A stretch of 64,000 nt of DNA from Flaccisagitta enflata (taxonomy: Eukaryota; Chaetognatha; Sagittoidea; Aphragmophora), in assembly GCA_965153355.1 (NCBI GenBank), contig OZ231128.1, forward strand, positions 2,604,001 through 2,668,000. Direction: 5' to 3'. Numbering within the stretch: the first letter of the stretch is position 1; every line of letters begins with the position of its first letter. The position numbers and the translations under genes are program-made. Under the pieces are notes generated by a model that was given only the letters and a program-made list of their open reading frames with translations, made no database searches and had not been told where the DNA came from. Below are positions 35,661-49,221 of this stretch, piece after piece.

Positions 35661-37577
35661 TTTAGTCGCGTGCACGCGACTCTACAACCCGCTCCATCGG
35701 TCCGTCCGTCCGTCGGTCCGTCCGTAACACTTTGCTTTTTTCGTCTTTTTGGGTCGTCTGGAGTTATTTTGTTGTTTTTGGGAATTATTGGTTGCTTTTA
35801 GTCATTTTTGGTTATTTTTGGTCATTTTGGTCATTTTGGTCATTATGGTCATTTTGGTCATTTTGGTCATTTTGGTCATTTTTGATTATTTTTGATTATT
35901 TTTGGTCATTTTTGGTCATTTTTGGTCATTTTTGGTCATTTTTGGTCATTTAGGTCATTTAGGTCATTTAGGTCATTTTGGTCTATTTTGGCCATTTTTG
36001 GTTATTTTTGGTCATTTTTGGTCATTTTGGTCATTTTTGGTCATTTTGGTCATTTTTGGTCATTTTGGTCATTTTGGTCATTTTTGGTCATTTTTGGTCA
36101 TTTTTGGTCATTTTAGGTCATTTGGGTCATTTTTGGTCATTTTTGGTCATTTTTTGTCATTTTGGGTCATTTTGGGTCATTTTTGATCATTTTTGGTCAA
36201 TTTTGGTCATTTTTGGTCATTTGGGTCAATTTGGTCATTTTTGGTTATCTTTGGTCGTTTTGGTCCGTTTGGTCTTTTTGATCATTTTTGGTTATTTTTG
36301 GTCATTTTTGGTCATTTTTGGTCGTTTTTGTCATTTTGGTCATCTTTGGTCATCTTTGGTCATTTTTGGTCATTTTTGGTCATTTTTGGTCATTTTGGTC
36401 ATTTTTGGTCATTTTTGGTCATTTTTGGTCATTTTGGTCATTTTTGGTCATTTTGGTCATTTTCCCCAGTCATTTGGTCATTTGGTCATTTGGTCATTTC
36501 GGTCATTTGGTCATTTTGGTCATTTTGGTCATTTTTGGTAATTTTTGGTCATTTTTGGTCATTTTTGGTTAAAGTCTGCTGGTTAAAGTCTGCTGGTTAA
36601 AGTCTGCTGGGTAAAGTCTGATGGTTAAAGTCTGCTGGTTTAAATCTGCTGGTTTAAATCTGCTGGTTTAAGTCTGCTGGTTTAAATCTAATGGGTTAAG
36701 TCTGCTGGTTAAAGTACTGGTTTAAATCTGCTGGTTTAAGTCTGCTGGTTTAAATCTAATGCTTTAAGTCTGCTGGTCTAATGGTTTAAGTCTGCTGGTT
36801 TAGGTCTGCTGGTTAAAATGATATTAAAAATAAGTATGGTTTAAGTCTGGTTTAGGTCTGGTTTAAGTCTGGTTTAAGTCTGGTTTAAGTCTGGTTTAAG
36901 TCTGGTTTAAGTACGGTTTAAGTCTGGTTAAAGTCTGGTTTAAGTCTGGTTTAAGACTGGTTCATGTCTGATTTATGTCTGGTTTAGGTCTGGGTCAGGT
37001 CTAGTTTAGGTCTGGTGTCTGGTTTTTGTCTGGTTTATGTTTGATTTAGGTCTGATTTAGGTCTGGTTTCAGTCTGGTTTTGGTCTGGTTTTGGTTTGGT
37101 TTCATTCTGGTTTGAGTCTGGTTTGAGTCTGGTTTGAGTCTGGTTTGAGTCTGGTTTGAGTCTGGTTTGAGTCTGGTTTGAGTCTGGTTTGAGCCTGGTT
37201 TGAGCCTGGTTTGAGCCTGGTTTGAGCCTGGTTTGAGCCTAGTTTAGAATCGGGTTTGGGATCTGGTTTAAGTCTGGTTTGAGTCTGGTTTGAGTCTGGT
37301 TTGAGTCTAGTTTGAGTCTGGATTGAGTCTGGTTTGAGTCTGAATTTTGAGTCCCTGGCTTGAATCTGGTTTTTTATGTCTGGTTTTATGTCTGGTTTTT
37401 CTGTCTGATTTGGAAGTCTGTTTTTTCAGTCTGGTTTAATTCTGGTTTTAGTCTGGTTTGAGTCTGGTTTGAGTCTGGTTTGGGTCTGTTTTGGGTTGCG
37501 TTTAAGTCGGTTTTTCGATAAAAAGATACAATAAGAGTCAGGTCAGTTCAGTTATTTTTGTCCTGCACGCGACTTGA
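35661..37577 (-). mobile_element. Third large hairpin-family element with decamer and 11-mer satellites
   Basis: Stem AGTCGCGTGCACGCGACT at 35664-35681. (TTTTTGGTCA)n runs 35800-36565, GGTTTAAGTCTGCT units run 36565-36830, and GGTTTAAGTCT/GGTTTGAGTCT units run 36835-37500. The end GTCCTGCACGCGACTTG is cut off at an R2 fragment, so the AACAAGGCC terminus is missing. Same order of arrays as 922-2723. Confidence 0.85.
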
Positions 37578-37840
37578 GCAATTGTATGTATTGATTGCAC
37601 TGAAAATCAGAACAATGATAGGACTGAGCCAAATGAGCTAAATGAGCTAAAATGCTCAGAATCACTCAACCAGACATTTTTATTTGAGGACGTGAGGATG
37701 GTCGATTTGTGTTGGTATCCTCGTTTAGCGATTGCCAATCAGCGGCGACGTGACAGAAGCCAATCCCGAATTTCCAAAATCAAAAAGACATGATTTCAGC
37801 GAACCCGTTGCCGAATTCTGCCTCCATTTCAGCCTCAATC

Positions 37841-37925
37841 ATTAGTCGCGTGCTACGCGACACTAAACTATCGGTCGGTTGGTCGGTCGTTCGGTTTGTC
37901 TCGATTCCAAGAACGCAAGAATGCA
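37841..37925 (-). mobile_element. Hairpin-family 3' end fragment
   Basis: Stem AGTCGCGTGCTACGCGAC (37844-37861) then GGTCGGTTGGTCGGTCG. The partner end was not found downstream. Confidence 0.72.
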
Positions 37926-38347
37926 AGAGTGCAAGAATTTGTAAAGAGCTTTTCAAAGTGACTTTTGATCTGTTTTTCACTTCATTATGATCGTCATCAT
38001 TGTTGTTACGAAGTCAAGACACACGCAACGTTCTTCCCATGTACTTGTACAGTATTGAATCACAATTCATGCAACTTTGATTTTATCTAATACTGATTTT
38101 ATCTACTGATTTTTCTACCGTTCTATCTACTTTATCTACTGCTTTATCTACTGATTCTATCTATCATTGATCTTATCTACTAGACAACTGCAAACAAAAA
38201 ACGAACAAGCCTTCTGGTGAAAAAAAACTGCAGCCCAGTATTTTGTCTCTAAAAAGTTTTTTCTTCTAGCATAGTCAAATTTTGTGAAACCTGGCCACTG
38301 GTTTTACTTATGTTTATAACATCATACAGCAAGCCAGGATTGTTTTC
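37926..38347. other. Unique-looking DNA, TTTATCTACTG short repeats
   Basis: 38085-38190 repeats TTATCTACTGATT motifs. It would be the 3' flank of the candidate gene ending at 38348; no AATAAA was confirmed close by. Confidence 0.35.
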
Positions 38348-38459
38348 CTAATGCTCAAGCTCATCCACATCCTCATCTTTATCCTTGACCATCTTATTTC
38401 CCTCGAATGCTTCCAGCGTCAAAAATTTCCCATCAAAGGGGATTTCGTGCTCTTCAAGC
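38348..38459 (-). CDS. Candidate last exon of an unrecognised minus-strand gene
   Basis: A 36-codon frame closing with a stop at 38350-38348: it begins LEEHEIPFDGKFLTLEAFEG and ends in a very acidic KDKDEDVDELEH tail. The usable acceptor is GTGAAG/G; a nearer TTTTAG six bases earlier would give an immediate stop in this frame. A (CT)n array (38478-38580 on the plus strand as GA) lies just upstream, as seen beside true TTC16-like exons. Composition looks protein-coding, but I do not recognise the family and no frame-locked partner exon is proven. Confidence 0.4.
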
Positions 38460-38474
38460 CTTCACCTAAAATGG

Positions 38475-39384
<910 letters not shown>

Positions 39385-39581
39385 TTTATTTTGTTGTTGT
39401 TGCTGTTGTTGTTGTTGTTGCTGCTGCTGTTGCGGTTGTTGCTGTTGTTGCCGTTGTTGTTGTTGTTGTTGGTTGCTGCTACTTTTGCTGTTGTTGTTGT
39501 TTTTGCTGCTGTTGCTGTTGCTGTTGTTGTTGTTGCTACTAAGGCTGCTGTTGCTGTTATTGTTATTGCTGCTGTTGCTGT

Positions 39582-39616
<35 letters not shown>

Positions 39617-39667
39617 TTGTTGTTGTTGTTGTTATTGTTATTGTTATTGTTATTGTTATTGTTGTTT

Positions 39668-39700
<33 letters not shown>

Positions 39701-39705
39701 TAGTT
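39385..39705. repeat. (GTT/GCT)n trinucleotide array
   Basis: About 320 bp of TTG/CTG/GTT triplets with ATTGTT and CGTTGT sub-blocks. Frames through it give poly-Leu, poly-Val or poly-Cys and are not genes. Confidence 0.92.
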
Positions 39706-39899
39706 CTTAATTTTGTTTACAATGACTTAACGATTATGTTAAGCTGTTTGGTAATTTCTCTACGTTCATACTTTGAAATTCCCTAGTTTAAATACATCTC
39801 AGCCCAATGATGAACTCAATTTTCTCATTTTGGGTTCCGGGGATTTTCTCATCTCACCTCTCTTGCCAACATCCAACCATCGTGACCTTGGCAAAGAGA

Positions 39900-40004
<105 letters not shown>

Positions 40005-40079
40005 GAATCATGGATCATCATTTCCAGTTAATTTCAGAATAGATGTATTCCTGATGCCCTGCTTGGAGTGATCAAGTGA

Positions 40080-41063
40080 AGTGAGGAGGAGAGCAGGGCA
40101 GTGGCCCTAAAGGGCCAACTTTAGGACAAATTTGGAGGTCTGAAGAGTTGATATGGAGGAGTGGAGGGCGGAGAGGTCTGGGGGCTGATTTGAGGTCTTG
40201 AGGAGAGATATGAGGTCTGGAGAGCTGATTTGAACTCTCGAGTGCTAAATTGAGGTCTGAAAGGGCTAACTTGAGGGCTCAGAGGGCCAAAATCAGGCCT
40301 GAGACTGCAGACTTGAGGCTCCGATGGCCAAGGGGGGGATGAAATGACCGAAGGATGGACGGAAGGACGGAAGGATGGACGGAAGGACGGAAGGGCAGAA
40401 GAACGGTCATCTTAAAATTCCCCCCTGTGTCCTACAGGACATCGGCTCTTTGGGGCCACTGCCATGCTCCCACTCCACAAGCAAAGCAGATCTGTCCAAG
40501 CAGGGCAACTATATGGTCAACAATACCTGCTGCCCTGCTTTGAGTGATTGTGAGTTGGAGTAAGGGGAAGCAAGGCAGCGGCCCCGAAGAGGCCAAAGTC
40601 CAGTAGAACACAGGGGACTTTCGTTTGTCCTGCCTGAAGTGGACAGATGCTAAAGAGGGTTGACTGAAAGCCTTCAAGAGCTTAAAACTGAGATCTAAGA
40701 AGCTGCTGATGTGAGGTCTGAGAAGCACTGAAGCTTAGAGGGCTGCTCAAAGGCTTTGGAACAAAAAAATTGAGGCTTTGATGGCTGGTTTGAGGCTGAC
40801 ACGTGAGTCCATGAGAATTTAAGGCCTGAGAAGCTGGATTCAGAACCCAGGAGGTTGGATCTGAGGCCCAAGAGGCTGGATTCGAGGCCTGAGAGGCTGG
40901 ATTTGAGGCCCGAGAGGCTATATTTGAGGCCTGAGAGGTTGTATTTGAGGCCTGAGAGGCTGGATATGAGGCCTGAGAGGACAAATAAAATGCATGACAA
41001 ACAAAAGTCCCCCTGTTCTATAGGACTTAGGACTTCGTCCCCTTCGGGTTCGCTGCCCAAAAA
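40080..41063. mobile_element. Two TIR-minisatellite elements with GAGGCCTGAGAGGCTGG cores
   Basis: 40092-40475: GCAGGGCAGTGGCCCTAAAG to GGACATCGGCTCTTTGGGGC. 40535-41063: GCCCTGCTTTGAGTGATTG, GGCAGCGGCCCCGAAGAGG, AGAACACAGGGGACTTTCG; core (TGAGGCCTGAGAGGCTGGAT)n at 40830-40980; then CCCCCTGTTCTATAGGACTT and CGTCCCCTTCGGG. Inverted subterminal blocks support TIR structure. Confidence 0.72.
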
Positions 41064-41084
41064 GCAACATGAAAAGAAGAAGAC

Positions 41085-41331
41085 AAAGGAGAAGAAGAAG
41101 AAGAAGAAGAAGAAGAAGAAGAAGAAGAAGAAGAAGAAGAAGAAGAAGAAGAAGAAGAAGAAGAAGAAGAAGAAGAAGAAGAAGAAGAAGAAGAAGAAGA
41201 AGAAGAAGAAGAAGAAGAAGAAGATGATGATGATGATGATATGATGACGAAGAAGAAGAAGAAGAAGATGATGATGATGATGATGATGATGAAGACGATA
41301 ATAACAAAGATGACGACGATTTACCCCCTCC

Positions 41332-41364
<33 letters not shown>

Positions 41365-41475
41365 AAAAAGAAAAAGAAAAAGAAAGAATAGAAGAAGAAG
41401 AAAGAAGAAGAAGGAGAAAGAAGAAGAAGAAGAAGAAGAAGAAGAAGAAGAAGAAGAAGAATGAAGAAAAAGAAG
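41085..41475. repeat. (AAG)n and (ATG)n arrays
   Basis: AAG/GAA at 41085-41225, ATG at 41226-41300 mixed with GAA, then GAA at 41336-41475 with AAAAGA interruptions. Confidence 0.93.
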
Positions 41476-41768
41476 AAGTAAAAAAAGAAGGAGAAAAAGA
41501 GGAAAAATTGTAAAAGTTAAAAAGAAAAACAGAAAAACTGAAAAAGAAAAGAATGGAGGAAAGAGAAGAGGAGTGTCTAGAAAAATGAAAACAAAAAACA
41601 AAACAAAACAAAATAAACAGCACCAACTAATGAAGCAAATTCGAGATGAAAGTGTTAGAAGAAACGCCCAGTCGAAAATAGACAGAAAAAGATTTCCATA
41701 GCCAAAAAATGGGAGAAAGCAGGTTGATGGAACAGAAAATTTTTCAATCATGAGTTGGCTTCTCTTAC

Positions 41769-41817
41769 CCGATGACTTGATTTCCATAGCGTGGTAAGCT
41801 CATCCTATCTCTGTCAC
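41769..41817 (-). CDS. Possible small exon of the unrecognised minus-strand gene
   Basis: Flanked by GTTGTCAG and a strong donor TCGG/GTAAGA. The frame MSLPRYGNQVIG is open and ends in the phase needed by the candidate exon at 38582-38747. An alternative reading from ATG gives MEIKSS. Too short for independent support. Confidence 0.25.
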
Positions 41818-42189
41818 CTGACAACCACCAACCATCACTTTACATGATAAGTATTAACCACCATTTCAAAATGGTGTGTCTGGATTCCTGTCATCTGCGG
41901 TGGTGTCAGCCAGCTGTGTAATACGGAATTTCTTGATTTGGGGAACCACCGCGATCAAAATATACGCTCACCGTGACTCACACTAACTTGACAGCTCTTT
42001 CCAGCTCCATTGTGACGGAGAGACCAATGAACTGACAGACGGATAAAGCCTCTTTTAGATTCGCAAGTCAGTGACTGACAAGACTGAGAATTAAGATCTT
42101 TCAGACCAATTTTCGTTAAAGAAGTGCTCGTTAGAACGTCATTCAAATGCATTTTCTCAAGCAGTCCACTTACCTGTCACCCAACCTCA
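41818..42189. other. No gene assigned; decayed hairpin-family end
   Basis: 42005-42085 has GACGGAGAGACCAATG, GACGGATAAAGCCTCTTTTAG and GATTCGCAAGTCAGTGACTG, a degraded 3' end of that family. Confidence 0.4.
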
Positions 42190-42431
42190 AGCTTGTAAAG
42201 ACCCAGTGTCATTTGGCTGTAAAATATCGGCTTGACTATCGATTGACCCATTTTGCAGAAAAATACAGTTCCTTTGCTTGAGCCTCGGCGATGATGCATG
42301 ATCATGGATAGGAATTACAGTAATCTTCGGGGCGCCAAAAACGGCGGATAAAAAGTCACTCCCACTATCAAATCTATCCTCATCCATCAAGTCACAGAAC
42401 GTGAGAAATTGGCGCACGCTATCTAGAAAGA
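42190..42431 (-). CDS. Candidate coding segment beside a MITE
   Basis: Open frame of about 80 codons: FLDSVRQFLTFCDLMDEDRF, SGSDFLSAVFGAPKITVIPI and HDHASSPRLKQRNC are protein-like. It closes at TGA 42189-42187, 14 nt before a strong CAG/GTAAG. GTCTTT at 42202 is a weaker donor that would keep phase with 41769-41817. A TA-flanked MITE begins 7 bp upstream. Could be a real exon, a broken gene or chance. Confidence 0.3.
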
Positions 42432-42437
42432 CTGGAA

Positions 42438-43408
42438 TAACTATGGCAAAAATAAAGACCGAACAACATGTTTGTCAATGTTTTTTACCCAAGCAATAGA
42501 AAGAACATAGCAAAACATGTGACCATTTTAAAGCTCTGCGAAAGATCTTTCAAGTGAGATCTTGCAGAAAATCCTAGTTCTATCGGTTTAGATAAGACAT
42601 TAGAATGAAGACAGGTTGTCCGAAATTCGAAAAATCACTACTGGATTTTCATATTTTTACTTTATCGTAAATTAGAAACAATAGACATCGAGTTAAGAAT
42701 TAGTTCTTGGCGCCATTTTAAGAGAATTTGAAGCTATTTAATTTGATCATGAATATTATGTAGCTGTGACCATTCAGAGTCGTATCATTAAGAGAAACGT
42801 TAAGACTAAAATCACTTGTTACCATGGCAAAAAAAAAAAAAAAAAAAAAAAAAAACGGATGCCATTTTTTTGATAAAGGATTGCTCAATAACTACCAAAG
42901 ATAAACCCCTAAAATCCATGACGGTTTCAAAGAGCTGCAAAAAGATCTTTCATTTGAGAGAGCATGATGCTTTAAAGATAACCACTCAAAAATTTCAAAT
43001 CTGGTTTCTATATTTTAAGAGAAATCAACTTTGAATTGATATGGCTCCTAAACGAATAAGAATAAGGATTTTTGCTTGGTTCCATCTTGTAGAGAATTCA
43101 AAATACTTCATCTTTACCTTGAATTTGTTACCATTTATTCAATTTCTTCATTCTTCTAAACATGTAAAAGAAAAAGTATCTTGTTGTCCGACACAGAAAT
43201 TTGCTTTCTTTGGCAATCAAGAAAATGGGTGCTTAACTTCAATCCTTTGTCATTTGAAAACGACTTAAGCTAAAAATTTCTGCTTGGTCTAGATTTGTAG
43301 AGTCTTTGAAGCTCTTCAAAATGCTCATGGATTTTAAGTAAAAAGAATGAATAGCTTTCAGTCAATAAAGAAAAACAAAGTGTTCGGTTTTTTATATTGC
43401 TATAGTTA
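42438..43408. mobile_element. TA-flanked MITE, ACTATGGCAAA family
   Basis: TA/ACTATGGCAAAAATAAAG at the left; TATTGCTATAGT/TA at the right; inner CCGAACAACATGTTTG and ACAAAGTGTTCGG also complement. 971 bp, TA duplication as in Tc1/mariner-type MITEs. Relatives: 45781-46989 and inside 50161-51733. Confidence 0.78.

Positions 43409-43901
<493 letters not shown>

Positions 43902-43985
<84 letters not shown>
43902..43985. repeat. (CT)n array
   Basis: About 84 bp of perfect CT. Confidence 0.95.
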
Positions 43986-43988
<3 letters not shown>

Positions 43989-44235
43989 CTCCATCGGGTT
44001 GGTACCTCCCTCTTTCTTGCTCTGCCATGGAAAGTCGTGAAGGGGGAAAAAGCCAGATTTACAGCATCGTTATCTCGTCTACATAAATTGTCCCTCCATC
44101 CATTTTGAAGGAGCGGATTGACGGCATGACTGAAGAATGGTGTAATGTACGCAAAAATCAAGAGACCAACCAATGAAACGCACTGGGAGTCTCAACACAA
44201 AGATGTATTAGGGACATTTCAATAACAAAATCAAC
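43986..44235. other. No feature recognised
   Basis: Sequence between two arrays; no supported exon on either strand. Confidence 0.3.
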
Positions 44236-44550
44236 AATACCACCGCCACCGCCACCGCCACCGCCACCTCCACCGCCACCACCACCACCACCACCACCAC
44301 CACCACCACCACCACCACCACCACCACCATTACCACCACCACCACCACCACCACCACCACCACCACCACCACCACCACCACCACCACCTCCATTACCACC
44401 ACCACCACCACCACCACCACCACCACCACCACCACCACCACCACCACCACCACCACCACCACCACCACCACCACCACCACTACCAACAACAACACCAACA
44501 ACAACACCAACAACAACATCATCATCAATAACAACAACAACAACAACAAT

Positions 44551-44589
<39 letters not shown>

Positions 44590-44720
44590 AACAACAAAAC
44601 AACAACAAAACAACAACAAATAAATAAATAACAACAACAACAACAACAACAAAAACAACAACAACAACAATAACAATAACAACAACAACAACAATAAATC
44701 AACAACAACAACAAAAACAA

Positions 44721-44795
<75 letters not shown>

Positions 44796-44875
44796 ATAAA
44801 CAACAACAACAACAACCACAACATCATTAACAAAAACAGCAGCAACAACAACCATAACAACATCTGAATGAAGAA
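44236..44875. repeat. (CCA)n followed by (CAA)n arrays
   Basis: CCA with CCG and CCT variants at 44236-44490, then CAA with ATA interruptions to about 44845. Poly-Gly, poly-Val and poly-Leu frames on the minus strand are repeat artefacts. Confidence 0.95.
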
Positions 44876-45039
44876 AAAAAGGACACTGACTGGAAAACGT
44901 AGAAATTGCAAGATAACTAAAATAAAACCAAGATATAAAATCACTTTCTTCCACTTCCGTTGAAAATATGTGCGGGTTCTTTCATTCATCTCAGCGGCAG
45001 AGCGTGCGGGGAAGGAGGGTGGGGGTTGCTGGGAAAAAG

Positions 45040-45620
45040 GTAGAAGCCGACCGAAATCTTTCTTTTTTCTTCAAGTCCGACTGGTATGACAGGTCCACCG
45101 CGTTTGCCACGTCTTAATTAAGAAAGAGAGGCCCTCTCTTGATGCCTTGCCAAATTGAAGTCATGTTTTTGCCGCATTAATCCGCAGACAAGGTCAACAC
45201 GGAGCCAACTTTAAGAGCCGAAGCCAAAGCGAGAGAGAGAGATAAGACTCGTGGAAAACCGTAAGAAACCGTAAAGAAGAAGGGAGACGTAAGAAAGAAC
45301 TGTGTTTCGAGAACCAAACGGATCGAGACTGTACTTCAAAACTGTCTTTACTGTCTCTTTGGGCAGCGGCTCCAAAGGGGACGAAGTCCTGTAGAATACA
45401 GGGGGATTTTTTTCGTCCGTTCATTCATTTGTTCATCCGTTCATCCCCACCAGGACCTCTCAGGCCTGAAATCTGCCCTCTTAAGCCTGAAATCTATCCT
45501 CTCAGGCCTGAAATCTACCCCTGTGCTCTACAGGACTTTGTCCACTTCGGGGCCACAGCCCTGCTTCCTCCCACTCCAATTCACAATCAAGCAAAGCGGT
45601 TATCGCTGACCACATATTGC
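45040..45620. mobile_element. TIR-minisatellite family pieces
   Basis: 45060-45125 has the CAAGTCCGACTGG and TTTGCCACGTC block of the outer TIR seen at 9584-10613. 45357-45620 is TTGGGCAGCGGCTCCAAAGG, a short AGGCCTGAAATCTGCCCTC core, and CTCTACAGGACTTTGTCC with GGGGCCACAGCCCTGC. Confidence 0.65.
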
Positions 45621-45780
45621 CCTTGGGCGACCTATTTTTCTTCTCTGTCTGTACGAATCTGCCATGTTAAATCTTACCGTTCCTTTGTCCAGTTTCTATC
45701 TTACCCAACTGTCAATCTTATAAGATGTAAATCGGTTCATTGGTTTGTCTTATGCTCTCATAGAAGGGCCTACTGTACTA

Positions 45781-46989
45781 ACAGTGGCAAAATAAAAAAA
45801 GAGACAAAATGTTTTTCAATGTTTCACATTCATCAAATGAAAAAAACATAGCAAAATCCATGACCGTTTTAAAGCTCTTCGAAAGATCTTCAAAATGGGA
45901 CCATGCTGGTTGTCGTGGCTTTTTTGTCTAACTATGGCAAAGAAAAAAAAAGAACACTTTGTTTCACTAGTTGCTGCTTAACTATGGGCTTGAACCATAG
46001 AAAATCCATGACCGTTTTAAAGCTCTGCAAAGAATCTTCCAAATGCGACGTTGCTGGTCATTGTAGCTTTATTCGTTTAGAAATGGCAATGGTTCGAAGA
46101 AAAAAATCGCTGATTGAAAAAAGTGCTTATTTAAACTTTTTTCCAATGAGCAATTTTAGTCTTTCCGTTTTTGTCGATAATGCAGCTCAGGATTGTCCTA
46201 GCTACGCGTTATCCATAAGCAAATCAAAGAGCTTCAAATTTTCTTTAAAATGGCGCCAAGAACAAATTTTTAACTCAATGCGTTTAGTTTTTATGTTAGA
46301 ATAAAGATAATCCATGAAAGTGGCAAGAGTGAATTTCCAAATTCCCTGACTACCTGTTTTCATTCTAATGCCATTTCTAAACGAATAGAGCTAGAAATCC
46401 AGCAAAGTCTCACTTGAAAGATCTTTCGCAGATCTTTAAAATGGTCATGGATTTTGCTATGTTTTTCTATTGCTTGGATGCGAAAACACGAAAAACAAGT
46501 TGTTCGCTTTTTTATTTTGCCAGTTTTCTGTTTAGAAATGACATAAGAATAAAGAGTAGATGGTCAAGAGTGTAAAAACCACATTGAAAAAGTCTGTACT
46601 TTTTTGTTTGTTTGTTCATAAAAGAAATAGAGAAAAAAATCTGTTTGAACTTTTTTTTTAAACATTGTTTCAAAGATTTTTGAATTTTCTTTCATTTAAG
46701 ACCAATCCCAGATTTGTAACTCAAAACGTTTAAGAGTTACAGCTCATCAAAGCGAACTACTTCTTTTCAAAACCTTTATTAATTCAGTTGAATCCCAAAA
46801 CTGAATATGGCAATGTTTTTATTCATTCTTGTGCCATTTCTTAACAAATAAAGCTAGAACAACCAGCAACGTCTCATTTGAAAGATCTTTCGCAGAGCTT
46901 TCAAACGGTCACTGATTTTTTATAGTTTAAAGCTTCAGTGCAGCATAAATAAGCAAAACAAGTTGTCTCTTTTTTTATTTTGCCATTGT
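45781..46989. mobile_element. TA-flanked MITE with nested relatives
   Basis: TA/ACAGTGGCAAAATAAA and TTTATTTTGCCATTGT/TA termini. The interior holds further inverted copies of ACTATGGCAAAG and GACCGTTTTAAAGCTCTGC, GAAAGATCTT blocks, indicating insertion of family members into each other. Confidence 0.75.
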
Positions 46990-47180
46990 TACATGGTAAT
47001 TGTTTCATTTTCGCTTCTTATTTGAGGATGCATGGATACATCAAAGATCAGAGCAAAAACCACTCAAAAAATGCAAAAAAGAGATATGAGTCGATACTCC
47101 GTTCATTGGTCGATCCGTGTCTCAATGAGGAGAACATTCACGGACAACCTCGCGACATCATCATCATCCATACCAGGTAA
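46990..47180 (+). CDS. Weak candidate plus-strand exon
   Basis: An open frame with KRYESILRSLVDPCLNEENI and DIIIIHT ends at a strong donor CCAG/GTAAGA (about 47179). The acceptor is uncertain. No other plus-strand exon could be linked. Confidence 0.2.
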
Positions 47181-47645
47181 GAGTCAAAGAACGTATCGTC
47201 GTTGCATTTAGCTTGAATAAGAAAAGCTGGCTTGGAACAAAAAAGGAAAAAAAGAAAAGGAGGGAAATTCACTCGCCTTAAAATTCAGGACATGCTTTTC
47301 TGATGTTCCCATATCCAAATCCCTCAAGGATTTAAATCGTCTTTGAGATCTGCTTTGGATCACTCGTCCATCTATCTTTCTGTCAGTCCATGTTATCATT
47401 TGTTATTCCATCCATCTATCCATATATTCATGTATCCATCCATTCATCCATTCATCCATTCATCCATTCATCCATTCATCCATCCATTCATTGACCGATC
47501 CATCCAACCTTCCATCCATCCATCCACCCATCCATTCTTCAATTTATCTATCCGCCCATTCCTCCACCCATCCACCCATTCATCCCTCCCTTTGACCATC
47601 CAGCCATCCGTTCATCGTACGATCTGTCCATTTACCCCCTTGAGT
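47181..47645. repeat. CATC/CATT tetranucleotide-rich tract
   Basis: 47385-47640 consists of imperfect CCATCCATTCAT words. On the minus strand 47285-47355 holds a short protein-like frame (RRFKSLRDLDMGTSEKH) between possible AG and GC-type donor, too weak to call. Confidence 0.6.
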
Positions 47646-48481
47646 CTTTGACTTCATCCATACCTGCACGGCGCAGCACAGCCTAGCACTTGACGAGCGA
47701 AACAAAAATGACAAATTTCTATGGGATTTTGTCTTTAGAGTGGTTGTTGACAAACGAATCGTAGCTCTCTACTATCTAAGATGATATCTGATTCTCAGAT
47801 GCATTTCGCTAGCATTGACTGTTAGGGTCAATGTTAGTATAAATGTGTATGATTTTTTCTCTTAAAAGCTCGTTTTGATCCCCTGACGTTAATTTCGCCA
47901 CTGAATTTTTTTTTCTCGAAAAAAAAAAAACACGGTTAGACTCTGGGCCACAACGGTGAAAAGCAAACTGTGAAATTTCATCAAGTCTCGTCGGTGGTAA
48001 TGGTGAAAAATCTTGAATCGGCAAATGGCTCAAACGGCGAACAGGGGGAGGTAATAAAGTGCCTTACATAAATTTGAATCTAAGAACCACCACCATAAAA
48101 GAAAAAATATGTCTTTAGAGGTGCCTTGAATTAATGGAAGAAAAAAAAAGTTGATAACTGACATCTTTCTCTGACGTTTCTCTCGGTTTCCCTTCTCTAA
48201 ACCTTAGGCTCATTTTCAGTGAAACAAGGTGATGTGGAGAGTCAGTTAAGCACTTCGGCAGGAGCGACGAGCTGAAAAACACTCTAGATTATGCCGAGCT
48301 CTATCAGACCTATCCCGAGCTCTATCAGACCCATCTCCAGCTCTATTAACTCATCCGACCTATCACCAGCTCTATCAGACCTATCCCAGCTCTAGCAGAC
48401 CTAACTGCAGTTGATGACCAGTGGATGAATGACAAGTATCATCGATGTGATGAACGCGAGTTCGGCTTCATTGATTACACA
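47646..48481. other. No confident gene
   Basis: A minus-strand frame of 74 codons at 47809-48033 passes through a 12-base T run and ends IIHIYTNIDPNSQC; it lacks splice support. 48290-48405 repeats TATCCCGAGCTCTATCAGAC-like words. Confidence 0.35.
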
Positions 48482-48727
48482 GAAACATTTTGCGATTTTT
48501 CATTTGGCTGTGATCGACGGACGAACGGACGGTCAGAGCTTCTTATAGAGGTGCTATGGCGCACCGAAAAAATCATCTTCATCATATTTCTGAAACATTC
48601 GTGATTTTTGCTTCTTTTTAGAGATTTCAACCGAGCGTGACGGACCGACCGACTGACCAACTAATCAGGACCGACCGACCGACCGAAAGACAGAGCTAGT
48701 TATAGAGGTGCTATGGCGCACCTAAAA
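48482..48727 (+). mobile_element. Two hairpin-family 3' ends, GGTGC stem subfamily
   Basis: 48505-48572: GACGGACGAACGGACGG, CTTCTTATAGA, stem GGTGCTATGGCGCACC (48550-48565). 48635-48727: ACCGAGCGTGACGGACC, GACCGACCGACCG, stem GGTGCTATGGCGCACC (48707-48722) and TAAAAA. Same architecture, different stem. Confidence 0.78.
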
Positions 48728-49221
48728 AGCAGAAAAAGGGAGACAGTTAAAAAAGACAGCATAAAAGCTCGTAGGAAAATGGCTTAGTGATCTCACTTTT
48801 TGATACCAAACATCATCTGATAAAGTTAAGGAAACAAAGAGCAAAAGAAAAAAAGCCATCAAAGTGACGGAAGGACAAGAATTGAAAGAAAAGAAAAGCG
48901 TCAACACCAAAAAGCGAAAGGGATAAACATTGGAGGGGATGCAGTGAAATAATAAGAATGGAACGAAAGACGACTAACAGTTAAGAGGAAGGGGGGTGAA
49001 GGATGAGATAAAAAGTCGAGAGCCTAAAATGGCAAAAAAGTGCTTAAATTCGAAAGAAAATGGAAAAAAATGGTGGCGATTTAGGCGCAGTCATTAAAGT
49101 TGATAATGCGGTCTGTCTAACCCTTGAATAGCTAACCATGATATTTTTCTAAATGTCATCAAAGAAATAACATACTATGTAAGTGCGCTTACAAGAGGTC
49201 TTGTCCACTGATCACTTAAAA
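48728..49221. other. No feature recognised
   Basis: A-rich unique sequence without supported exons. Confidence 0.35.
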